DNA of 64,000 nucleotides, from assembly GCF_000298315.2 (NCBI RefSeq), contig NZ_AEYE02000029.1:62001-126000 (forward strand), in the 5' to 3' direction. Position 1 is the stretch's first letter. Every line of letters begins with the position of its first letter. This stretch comes from Rhizobium grahamii CCGE 502. Its GTDB lineage: Bacteria; Pseudomonadota; Alphaproteobacteria; Rhizobiales; Rhizobiaceae. Shown here piece by piece: positions 1 through 8,900 of the stretch. The notes below the pieces were generated by a model. It ran no database searches. It saw nothing but the letters and a program-made list of their open reading frames with translations, and was not told where the DNA came from. The position numbers and the translations under genes are program-made.

Positions 1-681
1 GTCAGGAGACTGGCGAGCGTACACGGCTTCATTTCCGCACGGCGCCAATGCGTGCGGTTTCAAAGAGCAGTCCGGAGAGCCCACGCAAATGCGGAACCTC
101 ACTGGGTTGGTTTTATGGTGGCTCCGCATTTGCGTGGCCTTCGGCGTTCTTCGAGACTTCCGCTCCCTTCAGATGATCGCCTCGTCTCGCTGCGCCCGGG
201 CGTTTTCGCCGGACTTGCATGGCTGAACCAAAAGGGATGCTGGAACATCCGGGGGAGACTTGTAACGGCAGCGGGTTTGACCCCGATGCCCGGCTTTCAC
301 CTCCCCGCGTTCGACTGCACGTTACAGCCTGGCACAGGGCGCCGGCTCCCGCCTGCCCGCGAACGTCTCGCGAAACACTCCGGCGACGGAAGCGGGACGA
401 TTGTAGGCATGGAGATGAAGGGTGGGGAAATGGCACGTCCTAAGTGGTTGATATGATTTATGCCACAGGCCGTTTTGTGCCGTTGCCGCTGGTTTGGATC
501 CCTATTTTTCCTTTCAGATGCCGTTGGCGAGGCGGACAGAGCTTGTCCGCACCACGCGACGCTATCTGTTCGGGCATATGTTTTCGATGGGGCGGGGCTG
601 CCGCCTGTTAGGCGCAAAAGCCGCTGCCCTGCATGACGCTTTGGGCCGAGGGCCGTCACGGCGCAGGAGCACCAGATGCGG
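1..681. other. intergenic stretch, no supportable gene
   Basis: No open frame here has a convincing ribosome binding site, signal or recognisable family; the short frames on both strands are rich in Arg, Pro and Ser, as expected from chance reading of GC-rich DNA. The only clear structures are a perfect inverted repeat at 81-137 and a 13-base segment at 637-649 that recurs with one mismatch at 2304-2316. A gene running in from the left edge cannot be excluded for the first few bases. Confidence 0.6.
81..137. repeat. perfect 15-bp inverted repeat
   Basis: CCACGCAAATGCGGA at 81-95 is matched exactly by its reverse complement at 123-137 across a 27-base spacer. No T-run follows on either strand, so it does not look like an intrinsic terminator. 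It may be a remnant of a dispersed palindromic element of the kind common between rhizobial genes; that is an inference. Confidence 0.6.
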
Positions 682-2211
682 TCATCCGGCCAACTCGAAA
701 TCGGGCAATTTGAACGTCTTATTGTTGAATGCGTCGGTAGGTCCGTAGAAACGGATGGCTGGCAGCGGCCTTTTGTCTGCCGTCGGTATCCAGTTCGCCT
801 CGAGGCCGTCGGGCGCCTTCGGACCGACGTAGATGCTCACGCCCCCATTGGCGTTCTTCTTCATCTTATCGAGATCGTAAGATGACAGGGTCGTTCGCTC
901 CAGATCGCTGTAGATGAAAGACATCGTAGCCCTGTCATAGACCGTCAGCGCCCAGAACTGCTTCACGGGCATGTCGGCGGGGAGGTCGAGTTTATAGAGC
1001 TTGCCTGCCTCCAAGAACTGCCCGTCCTTGTCAGCCATTGCCATCATGTACTGAGTCGCGGGTGTGTCGCTCAGCATCTTCGGCATGTAGGTGCACCAGA
1101 AGTATTCGGCTGCACGTGGGATGAGGTCGATATAGTCGTCGTAGATAAATGAGAAGGTTTTGTTGTTATCGGCTTGCAGCAGCGAGACGTAGTGTCGGTC
1201 CGGCCAATAGCGCATGGAGTCCGGCGTGTGGTCGAACCAATCCTGAAGGTAGAACCAGACGTCAATCGCCGCCTGATGCATCGCGCGCTTGGCCGTATCA
1301 TCCGGTGCGAAGGGCTTGCCCTTTTCGATACCAAGCGACTTCAACATCCCCATCATGACCTTATCGTGCTCTCTGACAGGCTCGACGCTCATGATGGCAT
1401 GCATGTCCTCGAAGTGCCGCTCATCGTAGAACGGCAAGGTCGGGTAACGCTGGTTGATCGGATCGACGAACTTCTGTTGAGGCGGGCTGCTTGCCTCGCT
1501 GAGATAGTACATACGGAGCCGCTTTGCATATGCATAGGCGTCGGCGGTCGTCTTGCCCGCCGCCGGTACCGAGCGGAACGCAAAAGCAACGCGATAGTTC
1601 GGCGAGACCACCTGAATGTATTCGTCCGGTATCGGGTCAGTGTAACCTGGCGGCGTGAATAGCAGCTTTCCACCCTTGCCCTGATCGACGCCAGCCGGGC
1701 CAACATCCGCTATGGTGAACTGCCAAGCATCGACAACCTGACCGTAGAGACTCCCGTCCGGCCCCGCCACGGGTACCTCAAGAACCACAGGTCCCTTTTG
1801 CAGGTCCGTGAACGCGGAAATATAGGGCGTGGTACTGTTCGCGGTGATGGCTTCAAGCTTTGGCGTTGCGACCGCCGAATAGGCAATGATGTCGTTGTCC
1901 TTCATGTCGAGGTCCGTGAAGGCGGCACGGCGAAATGCATAAATCGCAATCGCAGGCATATTCCAGAGGACCGCCTCGAACGCACGCTGGTATTTGATCT
2001 GGTAGTCGAAATCCCTAACCGAAGGCGTTGAGCCTTTTGCGGGCTGTCCGCCTAATGTGTTCTGTCCATCCTGAGCAAGACTTAGGGTCGGCGATGCAAG
2101 CGTCGGGACGGCTGCGGCTAATGCCGCAATCGACGCGGTAGTCGCACTTTGCTTCAACAGTTCACGTCGGTTGACAAACCACTGTGCGATGAACTCACTG
2201 CTCGACATCAC
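682..2211 (-). CDS. DUF1254/DUF1214 domain protein, Tat-exported
   Basis: A 509-residue protein in which a DUF1254 domain (about residues 70-230) is followed by a C-terminal DUF1214 domain, the usual order in this family. The N-terminus carries a twin-arginine motif (NRRELLK, residues 13-19) and then an Ala-rich hydrophobic stretch ending near LSLAQ, so Tat-dependent export to the periplasm is likely. The biochemical role of the family is not settled. The gene stands alone, convergent with nothing nearby and separated from the next minus-strand gene by about 160 bases. The start gives two Met in tandem; the second would change the protein by one residue. Confidence 0.9.
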   Translation of the reverse strand: MMSSSEFIAQWFVNRRELLKQSATTASIAALAAAVPTLASPTLSLAQDGQNTLGGQPAKGSTPSVRDFDYQIKYQRAFEAVLWNMPAIAIYAFRRAAFTDLDMKDNDIIAYSAVATPKLEAITANSTTPYISAFTDLQKGPVVLEVPVAGPDGSLYGQVVDAWQFTIADVGPAGVDQGKGGKLLFTPPGYTDPIPDEYIQVVSPNYRVAFAFRSVPAAGKTTADAYAYAKRLRMYYLSEASSPPQQKFVDPINQRYPTLPFYDERHFEDMHAIMSVEPVREHDKVMMGMLKSLGIEKGKPFAPDDTAKRAMHQAAIDVWFYLQDWFDHTPDSMRYWPDRHYVSLLQADNNKTFSFIYDDYIDLIPRAAEYFWCTYMPKMLSDTPATQYMMAMADKDGQFLEAGKLYKLDLPADMPVKQFWALTVYDRATMSFIYSDLERTTLSSYDLDKMKKNANGGVSIYVGPKAPDGLEANWIPTADKRPLPAIRFYGPTDAFNNKTFKLPDFELAG

Positions 2212-2375
2212 ATCTTCTCCATGCCCTGTCTCGACGTCACGGTAACTGACGCCGATTATTGACTTGAGGGAAGTACGTTACTGTAAATCGTAGCGTTAAA
2301 GTCCGCTTCGGGCCGATAGCTGACATTGACACACGACTGCTGTGCGCCCGCGATCGATCGTTGCCGGACAACAAA

Positions 2376-3335
2376 TCAAATCCAGCTAAGCTCTTGGCCA
2401 TGAGGTGCGCACCACGCCTGGGGTTCACCGTTGACGCTCAACAGGAACATATCTTCGCGTAGCGCTCCCGCTTTTGCAGCAAGTTCCGGGAACACCGTCG
2501 GACTTTCGTTAGAGAGCCACACTGCCCTCGTCCCGATCAGGCTACGCGCAAAGTTATCGCGGTCGTCCTGGCTGGAGACATAGCCCAATACAGCGGTATG
2601 GAACACCACCACCGTTGCATCCCGCGGGGCTTCATCGAGTAGCGATCCGAGATCGGTTCGCAGATCCCCGGCGACGATGCGCGGCTTGTTTTCGCGAGCG
2701 AGGCGCATCGCCCTGCGCAGGCGTGATAGTCGTTCATGATGCTCAGGCCACACGAGGTTCTCCAACCATCGCACATCGTCGTCCTTGGAGACGTCCAGCG
2801 GATTTAGGTCCAACCCCGCCCTCCAGACAATCTCTGGATGCTGTTGCGGCAACGGAACCTCTTCCGAGACCCGGCAATTAAATATCGGAGCGATGCTTTG
2901 AAATGGCGCGGGTGGTTGCAGGTGCCGCCGACCCCAATCATAACCGTAGTAATCCGGGAGGAGGCAAAGCCCTGCGGATGTGCCGACTTCGATCAACGCC
3001 AGGGGGCCCTGCAAGCGTGCGAGTGAGGGCAGAAGGCCTGCGCACCTTCCCGGCTCGTTGGTTTGGGTCGTGCGCGTCATCATCACTGCGGTAACGGCAT
3101 CGGAATGGTTGCTAACTGCATCTTCGAAGTCAACAGCCGAAGACGGCGTTCCCGTTACGAGGCGGACGGCGGCAAATAGAAGATTAGGTTGCTGCTTTTC
3201 CGGCGGCATACGAGACAGAAACGTCAGGATGTCGGGCGACTTAGCTACGTGGAGGGCAAGTTGTTCATAGAGGGCGGACCGTCCCGCAGCCTCCAGCCTG
3301 GCAAAACGGCGATAGCGCTCAGCGATGTCCTCCAT
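2376..3335 (-). CDS. DUF2332 domain-containing protein
   Basis: A 319-residue soluble protein with the DUF2332 pattern: an N-terminal helical part (MEDIAERYRRFA), the segment IEVGTSAGLCLLPDYYGYDW near residues 120-140, and a C-terminal segment VVVFHTAVLGYVS. The IEVGTSAGL segment resembles the glycine-rich nucleotide-binding loop of SAM-dependent methyltransferases, but no activity is established. I chose the start at 3335, which has a good binding site (GAGGGAG, five bases upstream), over an upstream Met 18 codons away that has none. No signal peptide is visible. Confidence 0.9.
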   Translation of the reverse strand: MEDIAERYRRFARLEAAGRSALYEQLALHVAKSPDILTFLSRMPPEKQQPNLLFAAVRLVTGTPSSAVDFEDAVSNHSDAVTAVMMTRTTQTNEPGRCAGLLPSLARLQGPLALIEVGTSAGLCLLPDYYGYDWGRRHLQPPAPFQSIAPIFNCRVSEEVPLPQQHPEIVWRAGLDLNPLDVSKDDDVRWLENLVWPEHHERLSRLRRAMRLARENKPRIVAGDLRTDLGSLLDEAPRDATVVVFHTAVLGYVSSQDDRDNFARSLIGTRAVWLSNESPTVFPELAAKAGALREDMFLLSVNGEPQAWCAPHGQELSWI

Positions 3336-3615
3336 GTCCGCTCCCTCGTCTGATCCAGACGGACGTTGCCCGATTGGACCAAGCCACACAAGCCCGCCGA
3401 CGACGGATATCTACAATGGCGCAGGTTGCGCCGGAAGCGGGTCGACGCGATAGCCTGGCTTGTGGATTCCCGGCACAGTCCGCTCGATTGGAAGATGCAA
3501 GATCGGCTTGTCTAACGGCCGGTCGATGACGGCAGGCGGCGCCAGTTAAGCTCCGCCTTGCTTGTCGGCCTGGTTGCCAACCACGCAATCGACCCAAGCC
3601 CAGCACCTTCGAGGT

Positions 3616-4059
3616 CTACTCCTTGATATCGGGCTCGACGAGCTTCGCCAGGTTGCGAAGCGATTCCTGCCAACCGAGATAGCAAGCCTCCGGTGGAATA
3701 ATGTCCGGCACTCCCGCCTGGACAATGTCGACTTCGGTGCCGACCGAGACTTTTCGAAAAGTGACGGTGACCTCCATTTCGCCGGGCAAGTTCGGATCGT
3801 CGAATTTGTCGGTGTAGCGTAGCTTCTCGCCCGGCGCCAATTCGAGATAGCTGCCCCCGAAAGAGTGGCTCCCACCGGTCGTGAAATTCCGGAACGACAT
3901 CCGGTGTGTTCCGCCGACTTTCGCCTCCAAATGGTGGACAGTGCAGGTAAATCCATTGGGTGGAAGCCACTTGGCCAGCGCGTCCGGTTCCAGGAATGCG
4001 CGATAGACTTTCTCGGGACTGGTCGCCAGGACGCGGTGAAGACGTATCGTGTTGGGCAT
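3616..4059 (-). CDS. SRPBCC (AHSA1/START-like) family protein
   Basis: A 147-residue protein of the Aha1/START-like helix-grip fold. The start of the fold is recognisable (RLHRVLATSPEKVYRAFLEP, then LAKWLPPNGFTC), with further strands MEVTVTFRKV and a C-terminal helix ending LAKLVEPDI. Members bind hydrophobic ligands or act as polyketide-cyclase-like proteins; the ligand here is unknown. The start is fixed by a near-perfect AGGAGG seven bases upstream; an in-frame extension to 4248 is rejected because it runs through a 20-bp tandem repeat and has no family similarity. Confidence 0.9.
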   Translation of the reverse strand: MPNTIRLHRVLATSPEKVYRAFLEPDALAKWLPPNGFTCTVHHLEAKVGGTHRMSFRNFTTGGSHSFGGSYLELAPGEKLRYTDKFDDPNLPGEMEVTVTFRKVSVGTEVDIVQAGVPDIIPPEACYLGWQESLRNLAKLVEPDIKE

Positions 4060-4175
4060 GACGTTCCTCCTTTGGATTGAACTCTGAGAACACGCATAGG
4101 ACGAACCTGCTACGGTCAATCCGACAACTGGATTGAAATATTTGGCACCAGCCTGGGCCGGTCCATTCAGCAGCG

Positions 4176-4215
4176 CCGAGCAATGCATTCCATATCCGAG
4201 CAATGCATTCCATAT
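4176..4215. repeat. two perfect tandem copies of a 20-bp unit
   Basis: The unit CCGAGCAATGCATTCCATAT occurs at 4176-4195 and is repeated without change or spacer at 4196-4215. It lies about 120 bases upstream of the SRPBCC gene (read on the minus strand) and about 135 bases before the Cys-rich gene on the plus strand. The unit contains the palindrome ATGCAT. It could be a duplicated operator or a replication-slippage product. Confidence 0.85.
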
Positions 4216-4349
4216 CGTTGCCGAGCGAAACCGGCAAAGCGATCCCATCTTAGGGGGCGTTCTTTACAGTAATATACGTCCCAAATGATGCCATCTTATG
4301 CATGATCTGCGCGTTCAATCTCAATCCGACCTCACAGAAAGAGTGCGAA

Positions 4350-4772
4350 ATGTTGAAACGCAATTTAACGGTGGCGATCGTCCTAGTTGCCTCCGCCTTT
4401 CACTCTGGAGCAGCGAGCGCCCAGACCTTGAGCTACGCAGACGCGGTGACGAAGCTGGCGGACGACTGCGGCGCTGACATCCAGAAGCTCTGCAAGGGGC
4501 TAAATCTCGGGAATGGGCGAATTGCAGATTGCCTGCAGCAGAACGCCGCCAAGGTGTCGGCAACTTGCAAGGGCTCGTTGAGCACCGCCTTCCAGTCGAT
4601 CACCCAGCGCGAACATGCCCAGGTGTCGTACAAACAAGTCTGTCAGAGGGACATGTCGAAGAGCTGCTCCGGCATCATGGGTGACGGCTTTGTTCTCGCC
4701 TGCCTCGTCAAGAAGGAAAAGCGCGTCAGCAAGGAATGCAACCAGGTCATTACCGATGCGGGATGGAGATGA
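4350..4772 (+). CDS. secreted cysteine-rich repeat protein
   Basis: A 140-residue protein with a clear Sec signal peptide (MLKRNLTVAIVLVASAF, cleavage near ASAQ). The mature part has two Cys-containing repeats of the GLG1/cysteine-rich-repeat type: DCGADIQKLCKG with IADCLQQ and SATCKG, then VCQRDMSKSC with VLACL and KECNQ. The regular spacing suggests disulfides in the periplasm. An upstream Met at 4302 is possible, but it would place 16 residues before the signal peptide. Four bases separate its stop from the OmpA-like gene, so the two are almost certainly co-transcribed and probably act together at the envelope. Function unknown. Confidence 0.85.
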   Translation: MLKRNLTVAIVLVASAFHSGAASAQTLSYADAVTKLADDCGADIQKLCKGLNLGNGRIADCLQQNAAKVSATCKGSLSTAFQSITQREHAQVSYKQVCQRDMSKSCSGIMGDGFVLACLVKKEKRVSKECNQVITDAGWR

Positions 4773-4776
4773 ACCA

Positions 4777-5358
4777 ATGAAGCGCATTTTTTCAAGCATG
4801 TCCCTGGCCATCGCCGTCGCGGTTCTCCTTCCCGGACTTGCCGCCGCACAGGAGGTGTCACAAGAGCGGATCGTCAAGGGACTGGGGAAACTGACGGCAG
4901 CGGCCCCTGCGGTCGATCTGGTGATTTTGCGCCAGGAGGCGATCAGCGGCGGAAACAAGCCGATGTCGGCACTTCCAAATTGGCAGCGGATCGCGAAGCT
5001 GCCGCAGATGATTGTCGAGATCAATTTCGAGAATGACTCCGTTTCCATTCAGCCGAAGTCTTACCGCACACTCGGGATGATCGCCGACGCGCTGCATCAT
5101 CCAAACCTATGGGCCTACAATTTCCTCATTGTCGGTCACTCAAGCGCGACCGGCGATGAAAAGCACAATCTCGAGCTTAGTGAGCAACGTGCGGCGGCCA
5201 TCAAGGAAGCCCTTTCGACAACCTTCGCAGTCGATCCTCAACGTCTCTACGCCGTCGGCGTTGGTGAACACTTGCCGATCGAAGGCACCGATGTGAACGG
5301 GTCGAACAACAGGCGCGTGCAACTCATCAATCTTGGGGTCTTCAAGAGCAAATCGTAG
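4777..5358 (+). CDS. OmpA family protein
   Basis: A 193-residue protein with a signal peptide (MKRIFSSMSLAIAVAVLLPG, cleavage near AAAQ) and a C-terminal OmpA-like peptidoglycan-binding domain from about residue 85. Visible hallmarks are the strand IVEINFENDSVSIQP, then IVGHSSATGD, NLELSEQRAAAIKEAL and the end segment NNRRVQL. No beta-barrel domain precedes it, so it is likely a periplasmic or envelope-tethered peptidoglycan-binding protein rather than a porin. It is the second gene of a pair with the Cys-rich protein; the start lies four bases after that stop. A perfect 12-bp hairpin follows the gene. Confidence 0.9.
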   Translation: MKRIFSSMSLAIAVAVLLPGLAAAQEVSQERIVKGLGKLTAAAPAVDLVILRQEAISGGNKPMSALPNWQRIAKLPQMIVEINFENDSVSIQPKSYRTLGMIADALHHPNLWAYNFLIVGHSSATGDEKHNLELSEQRAAAIKEALSTTFAVDPQRLYAVGVGEHLPIEGTDVNGSNNRRVQLINLGVFKSKS

Positions 5359-5368
5359 TCTGACAGGG

Positions 5369-5400
5369 ACTGCACGGCGTCGAACGAAACGCCGTGCAGT
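5369..5400 (+). terminator. 12-bp perfect hairpin after the OmpA gene
   Basis: ACTGCACGGCGT at 5369-5380 pairs perfectly with ACGCCGTGCAGT at 5389-5400 around an 8-base loop, 10 bases after the stop codon. There is no T-run downstream, so it may act as a transcript-stabilising 3' hairpin or as a weak or Rho-assisted terminator. Confidence 0.55.
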
Positions 5401-5548
5401 CAGATGAACCGCTGCGGGGCGAAGGCGACAGCGCTTGAGGTACGAAGCCGACAGCGGACGAGAGTCGCCGCCCGGCGAACTCTTCTCGATGCCGCTCGCG
5501 GGGACTATTTTTTCTCCAGGACCCCTAACCTGGCGATTGGAGGAGCTC

Positions 5549-7123
5549 GTGTCGGTAGGCAGCCGTAGCAAACTTCCCTTCGTGTTGGCGGTCGCAACGC
5601 TTCCGACGATTTTTGCATCGGGAAGCGATGCGGCGGATCTCACCGTTCGAATTGATAGCGGAATGCTGAGAGGCGAGAGGTCAGGCACCGTCATAAGCTT
5701 CAAAGGCATACCTTACGCGGCGCCGCCGGTCGGCAATCTGAGATGGCGCAATCCGACACCAGTACAAAAATGGACCGGCGTCAGGGACGCGCGCAACTTC
5801 GGTCCTTCATGCATGCAGACTGACGACGTGCCGAAGTCCGAGGATTGCTTGACCCTCAATGTCTGGACACCCGCCAAGCACTTCGAGAGATCGCTTCCGG
5901 TGATGGTTTGGATTTACGGCGGCGCGCTTGTTCACGGAAACACCGCTCAATATCCCGGCAACCAGCTTGCCGCCCAGAGAGTCGTGTTCGTCAGCATGAA
6001 TTACCGCATGGGACGGCTGGGCTTCTTTGCCCATCCCGGGCTCATAGCGGAATCGCCCGGCGAACCGGTGGGCAATTATGGTTACATGGACCAGCTGGCA
6101 GCCTTGAGGTGGGTGCAGAAAAACATCAGAGCCTTCGGTGGCGACCCGACAAAAGTGACCATATTCGGAGAGTCCGCAGGTGGCGGCTCGGTGATGGCAC
6201 ACATGATATCGCCGCTATCACGAGGACTTTTCCAGGCAGCCATTTTACAGTCGCCGACCCTCCCCACCGCGCGTGCGCGAAGCTTGCCGCTGCCGTCGTT
6301 GAAACAAGCCGAGAAAATCGCGTTGGACTATGCAAATTCTCTCGGAATTGCTGGCAGCGATTCAGCCGCTCTCGCGGCGCTCCGGGCGCTGCCTGCTGAA
6401 AAGCTGACGGAGGGTGCGTCGGCCCAAGCGGTGCTGACAGGAATGTCGACGGGCAGGCCCGTTGTCGGCGTCTCCGGTCCGATCGTGGATGAGCGGTTCT
6501 TACTCGAAACGCCCGAAGCGGCCTTCGCAGCAGGACGGCAAGCGTCAGTGCCGGTCATTGTGGGTGCGAATAGCCTTGATCTCGGTATCGGTCAGGCGGC
6601 GTCGAAAGACGACCTCTTCCAGATGTTCGGAGAGCACGCAGCGGAAGCCCGTGCGCTTTATGACCCTGGCAATCGGGAGACGCTTGATGAGCTGAAACAG
6701 CAGGTCCTCGCCGACAAGGCGGTTGTTGAACCGTCTCGTCACCTCGCTGACGAGATGCTCCGTGCGGGTCAGCCGACGTGGTGGTATCGTTTTTCCTATG
6801 TCGCCAAGGCCCTGCGCAACGATCCGACATGGAAAGGCACTCCGCACGGCTCCGAATTTCCCTATACGTTCGATATTCCTGCCGCGTTGGTGAAAGGCAA
6901 AGTTACGCCCGCCGATTGGGCCATGGCTGCGCTGGCGAGTGCTTATTGGGTTGATTTTGCAACGAAGGGTGATCCCAACGGCGGCTCACGGCCGAATTGG
7001 CCGATCTACGATCCCAATGTCGATAAAGTCATGAACTTCACCAATGACGGCGCGATTGTAGCGCCCGATCCGCTGAAACGCAGGCTTGATCTCTGGCAAC
7101 GATATTGGAACGAACAGAACTGA
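5549..7123 (+). CDS. type-B carboxylesterase/lipase family protein
   Basis: An alpha/beta-hydrolase of the carboxylesterase type-B family, about 524 residues, which is the usual size. Visible are FKGIPYAAPPVGNLRW near the N-terminus, the oxyanion segment MVWIYGGALVHG, the nucleophile elbow FGESAGGGSV and the likely catalytic His in GTPHGSEFPYTF. A hydrophobic leader (FVLAVATLPTIFASGSDAA) predicts export. I prefer a GTG start at 5549 because GGAGGAG sits just upstream and the leader then begins properly; longer in-frame starts (5489, 5435) exist. The substrate is unknown; the family hydrolyses carboxylic esters. Confidence 0.88.
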   Translation: MSVGSRSKLPFVLAVATLPTIFASGSDAADLTVRIDSGMLRGERSGTVISFKGIPYAAPPVGNLRWRNPTPVQKWTGVRDARNFGPSCMQTDDVPKSEDCLTLNVWTPAKHFERSLPVMVWIYGGALVHGNTAQYPGNQLAAQRVVFVSMNYRMGRLGFFAHPGLIAESPGEPVGNYGYMDQLAALRWVQKNIRAFGGDPTKVTIFGESAGGGSVMAHMISPLSRGLFQAAILQSPTLPTARARSLPLPSLKQAEKIALDYANSLGIAGSDSAALAALRALPAEKLTEGASAQAVLTGMSTGRPVVGVSGPIVDERFLLETPEAAFAAGRQASVPVIVGANSLDLGIGQAASKDDLFQMFGEHAAEARALYDPGNRETLDELKQQVLADKAVVEPSRHLADEMLRAGQPTWWYRFSYVAKALRNDPTWKGTPHGSEFPYTFDIPAALVKGKVTPADWAMAALASAYWVDFATKGDPNGGSRPNWPIYDPNVDKVMNFTNDGAIVAPDPLKRRLDLWQRYWNEQN

Positions 7124-7247
7124 CGGGGTTCAGAGGGCTTGGCCGCTGTTGTGCCCTGGTGCCGCAAGTGGCGACGCGAGATTTTTGGACAATTCTATTT
7201 CCGGTGCTATGACTTGAGGGCGGTTTGAGGCGAAGCGCGGAGCGCGC

Positions 7248-8900
7248 ATGTCGACAGCGGTTGCCATTCTGGGGGGTATCGGGCTGTTCCTGCTCGGTAT
7301 GACCGTCATGACCGACGGTCTAAAGGCGCTGGCGGGATCGGCGCTGCGCACCGTGCTAGGCAAAGCCGCCGCGACGCCGCTCTCGGGAGCTTTTTGGGGC
7401 GCGATCGTCACCCTGCTCGTTCAGTCGTCCAGTGCGGTGACGATGACGACGATCGGCCTCGTCAGCGCCGGGCTCCTGACGTTCCCGCAAGGTCTTGGCC
7501 TCGTATTTGGAGCAAATGTCGGCACGACGGGCACCGCCTGGCTGGTGGCGCTGATCGGTGTGCGCGTCTCGCTTTCGACCTACGCCTTGCCGATCATCTT
7601 CTTTGGCGCGCTGGCGAAGTTGCTTGGAGGTCGGCGGATCGCGGCCATCGGCGGCGCCCTCGCGGGATTTGCGCTGGTCCTCTATGGCTTGACAACGCTG
7701 CAGCAGGGCATGGGCGGCCTGGCCGAAACCCTGCATCCGTCCGACCTTCCCGCTGTCCTCGGCACGCCGGGCGTCGGCTGGATGGAAGGCTCGGTAGGCC
7801 TCTTCAGCCTGATCGTCGTCGGCTTGGCGATGACGGCGGTCATGCAGTCCTCGACAGCATCGATCGCCGTCACCATCTCGGCTTTCTACGCCGGCGCGAT
7901 CGGCCTCGAGCAAGGTGCGGCCCTGATTATCGGTCAAAACATCGGGACGGCGACCAGTTCTGCTTTGGCTGCCATTGGCGCCAGCGCAACGGCCAAGCGC
8001 TTGGCCCTTGCCTATGTCCTGTTCAAGCTCATCGCAGCACTCATCGCGATCATCGCCTTTCCCGTCACGGCGCCGTTGATGAAGACCTTTACCGCATCGA
8101 TCGACGGGATGACGCTACTGGCTGCCTACCATACGGCCTATAATGTGGTCGGCGTCGCAGTGCTCCTTCCGGCGACGGAGTGGTTCACCCGCACGGTCGA
8201 GCGCCTCCTTCCCTCCAAGCAGACGGCACTTCAGCAGGCTCTCGATCCGAGCGCGCTCGCCAGTCCGGTGATCGCCGTCGAAACCGCGCGGCGTGTCATA
8301 GCCGGCGTTCTCGGAAGGATCGCGGCCGCCGTTTCCGCAACGCTTTCCGGCGGAGGCACGGGGTCAACCGAGGCCGGCGACGCGGCCGCGCTTCTGGAAG
8401 TGCGGGCGTTCCTCTCCGAACTGAGTGCCGGTCCAGAGACGGACGCTGAGCGCCAGCGGATGACGAGCACGCTCCACGCACTCGACCACGCCTCCCGCCT
8501 CCTCGAAACCTTGGCCGACGGTGGTCCGCTAAGACATCCCGCCGAGGCGACAGATGGCCTCCGCACCACCGATCTTTGCACACGCACCATGCGTGCGGTG
8601 GAGGCAATCGCCGGTTCCATCACCTCGGAATGTGCTCTGAGCATAAAAGCCGCCCCCATCGGCTGGAACGTCTCGGCCGAGGTCGCCGTGGCGCTCGCTG
8701 ACGCCGAGGCTGCTGCAAGCGCGCTAGAAGTCCTGCAGCGCAACCATCGCGCCGCCATCCTCGCATCCGTTGCCCCAGGCGAGCTGACGGCGGCGGACGC
8801 ATTTGCTCGGATCGATGCTGCCCGACGGCTGGACCGGGTCGCTCATCACGCCTGGCGCGCGGCCGTCCATCTCCTCGGTCGTGGTGCAAATGCCGATTGA
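7248..8900 (+). CDS. Na/Pi cotransporter family protein (NptA-like)
   Basis: A 550-residue membrane protein of the sodium-dependent phosphate cotransporter family (PF02690 type). It has two inverted repeats with the diagnostic QSSS/QSST motifs: LLVQSSSAVTMTTIGLVSAG near residue 60 and AVMQSSTASIAVTIS near residue 200, each in a run of glycine-rich membrane helices. The C-terminal 230 residues are soluble and helical, resembling the PhoU-like tail of bacterial members. Expected role: inner-membrane Na+-driven phosphate uptake or export. The ATG at 7248 leads directly into the first membrane helix. It stands alone, with no pho-type genes beside it. Confidence 0.92.
   Translation: MSTAVAILGGIGLFLLGMTVMTDGLKALAGSALRTVLGKAAATPLSGAFWGAIVTLLVQSSSAVTMTTIGLVSAGLLTFPQGLGLVFGANVGTTGTAWLVALIGVRVSLSTYALPIIFFGALAKLLGGRRIAAIGGALAGFALVLYGLTTLQQGMGGLAETLHPSDLPAVLGTPGVGWMEGSVGLFSLIVVGLAMTAVMQSSTASIAVTISAFYAGAIGLEQGAALIIGQNIGTATSSALAAIGASATAKRLALAYVLFKLIAALIAIIAFPVTAPLMKTFTASIDGMTLLAAYHTAYNVVGVAVLLPATEWFTRTVERLLPSKQTALQQALDPSALASPVIAVETARRVIAGVLGRIAAAVSATLSGGGTGSTEAGDAAALLEVRAFLSELSAGPETDAERQRMTSTLHALDHASRLLETLADGGPLRHPAEATDGLRTTDLCTRTMRAVEAIAGSITSECALSIKAAPIGWNVSAEVAVALADAEAAASALEVLQRNHRAAILASVAPGELTAADAFARIDAARRLDRVAHHAWRAAVHLLGRGANAD

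Noticed and set aside
2237-2428. Minus-strand frame containing MSAIGPKRTLTL
   Set aside because: Matches the type of spurious protein produced by dispersed rhizobial intergenic repeats; kept only as a repeat-remnant observation.
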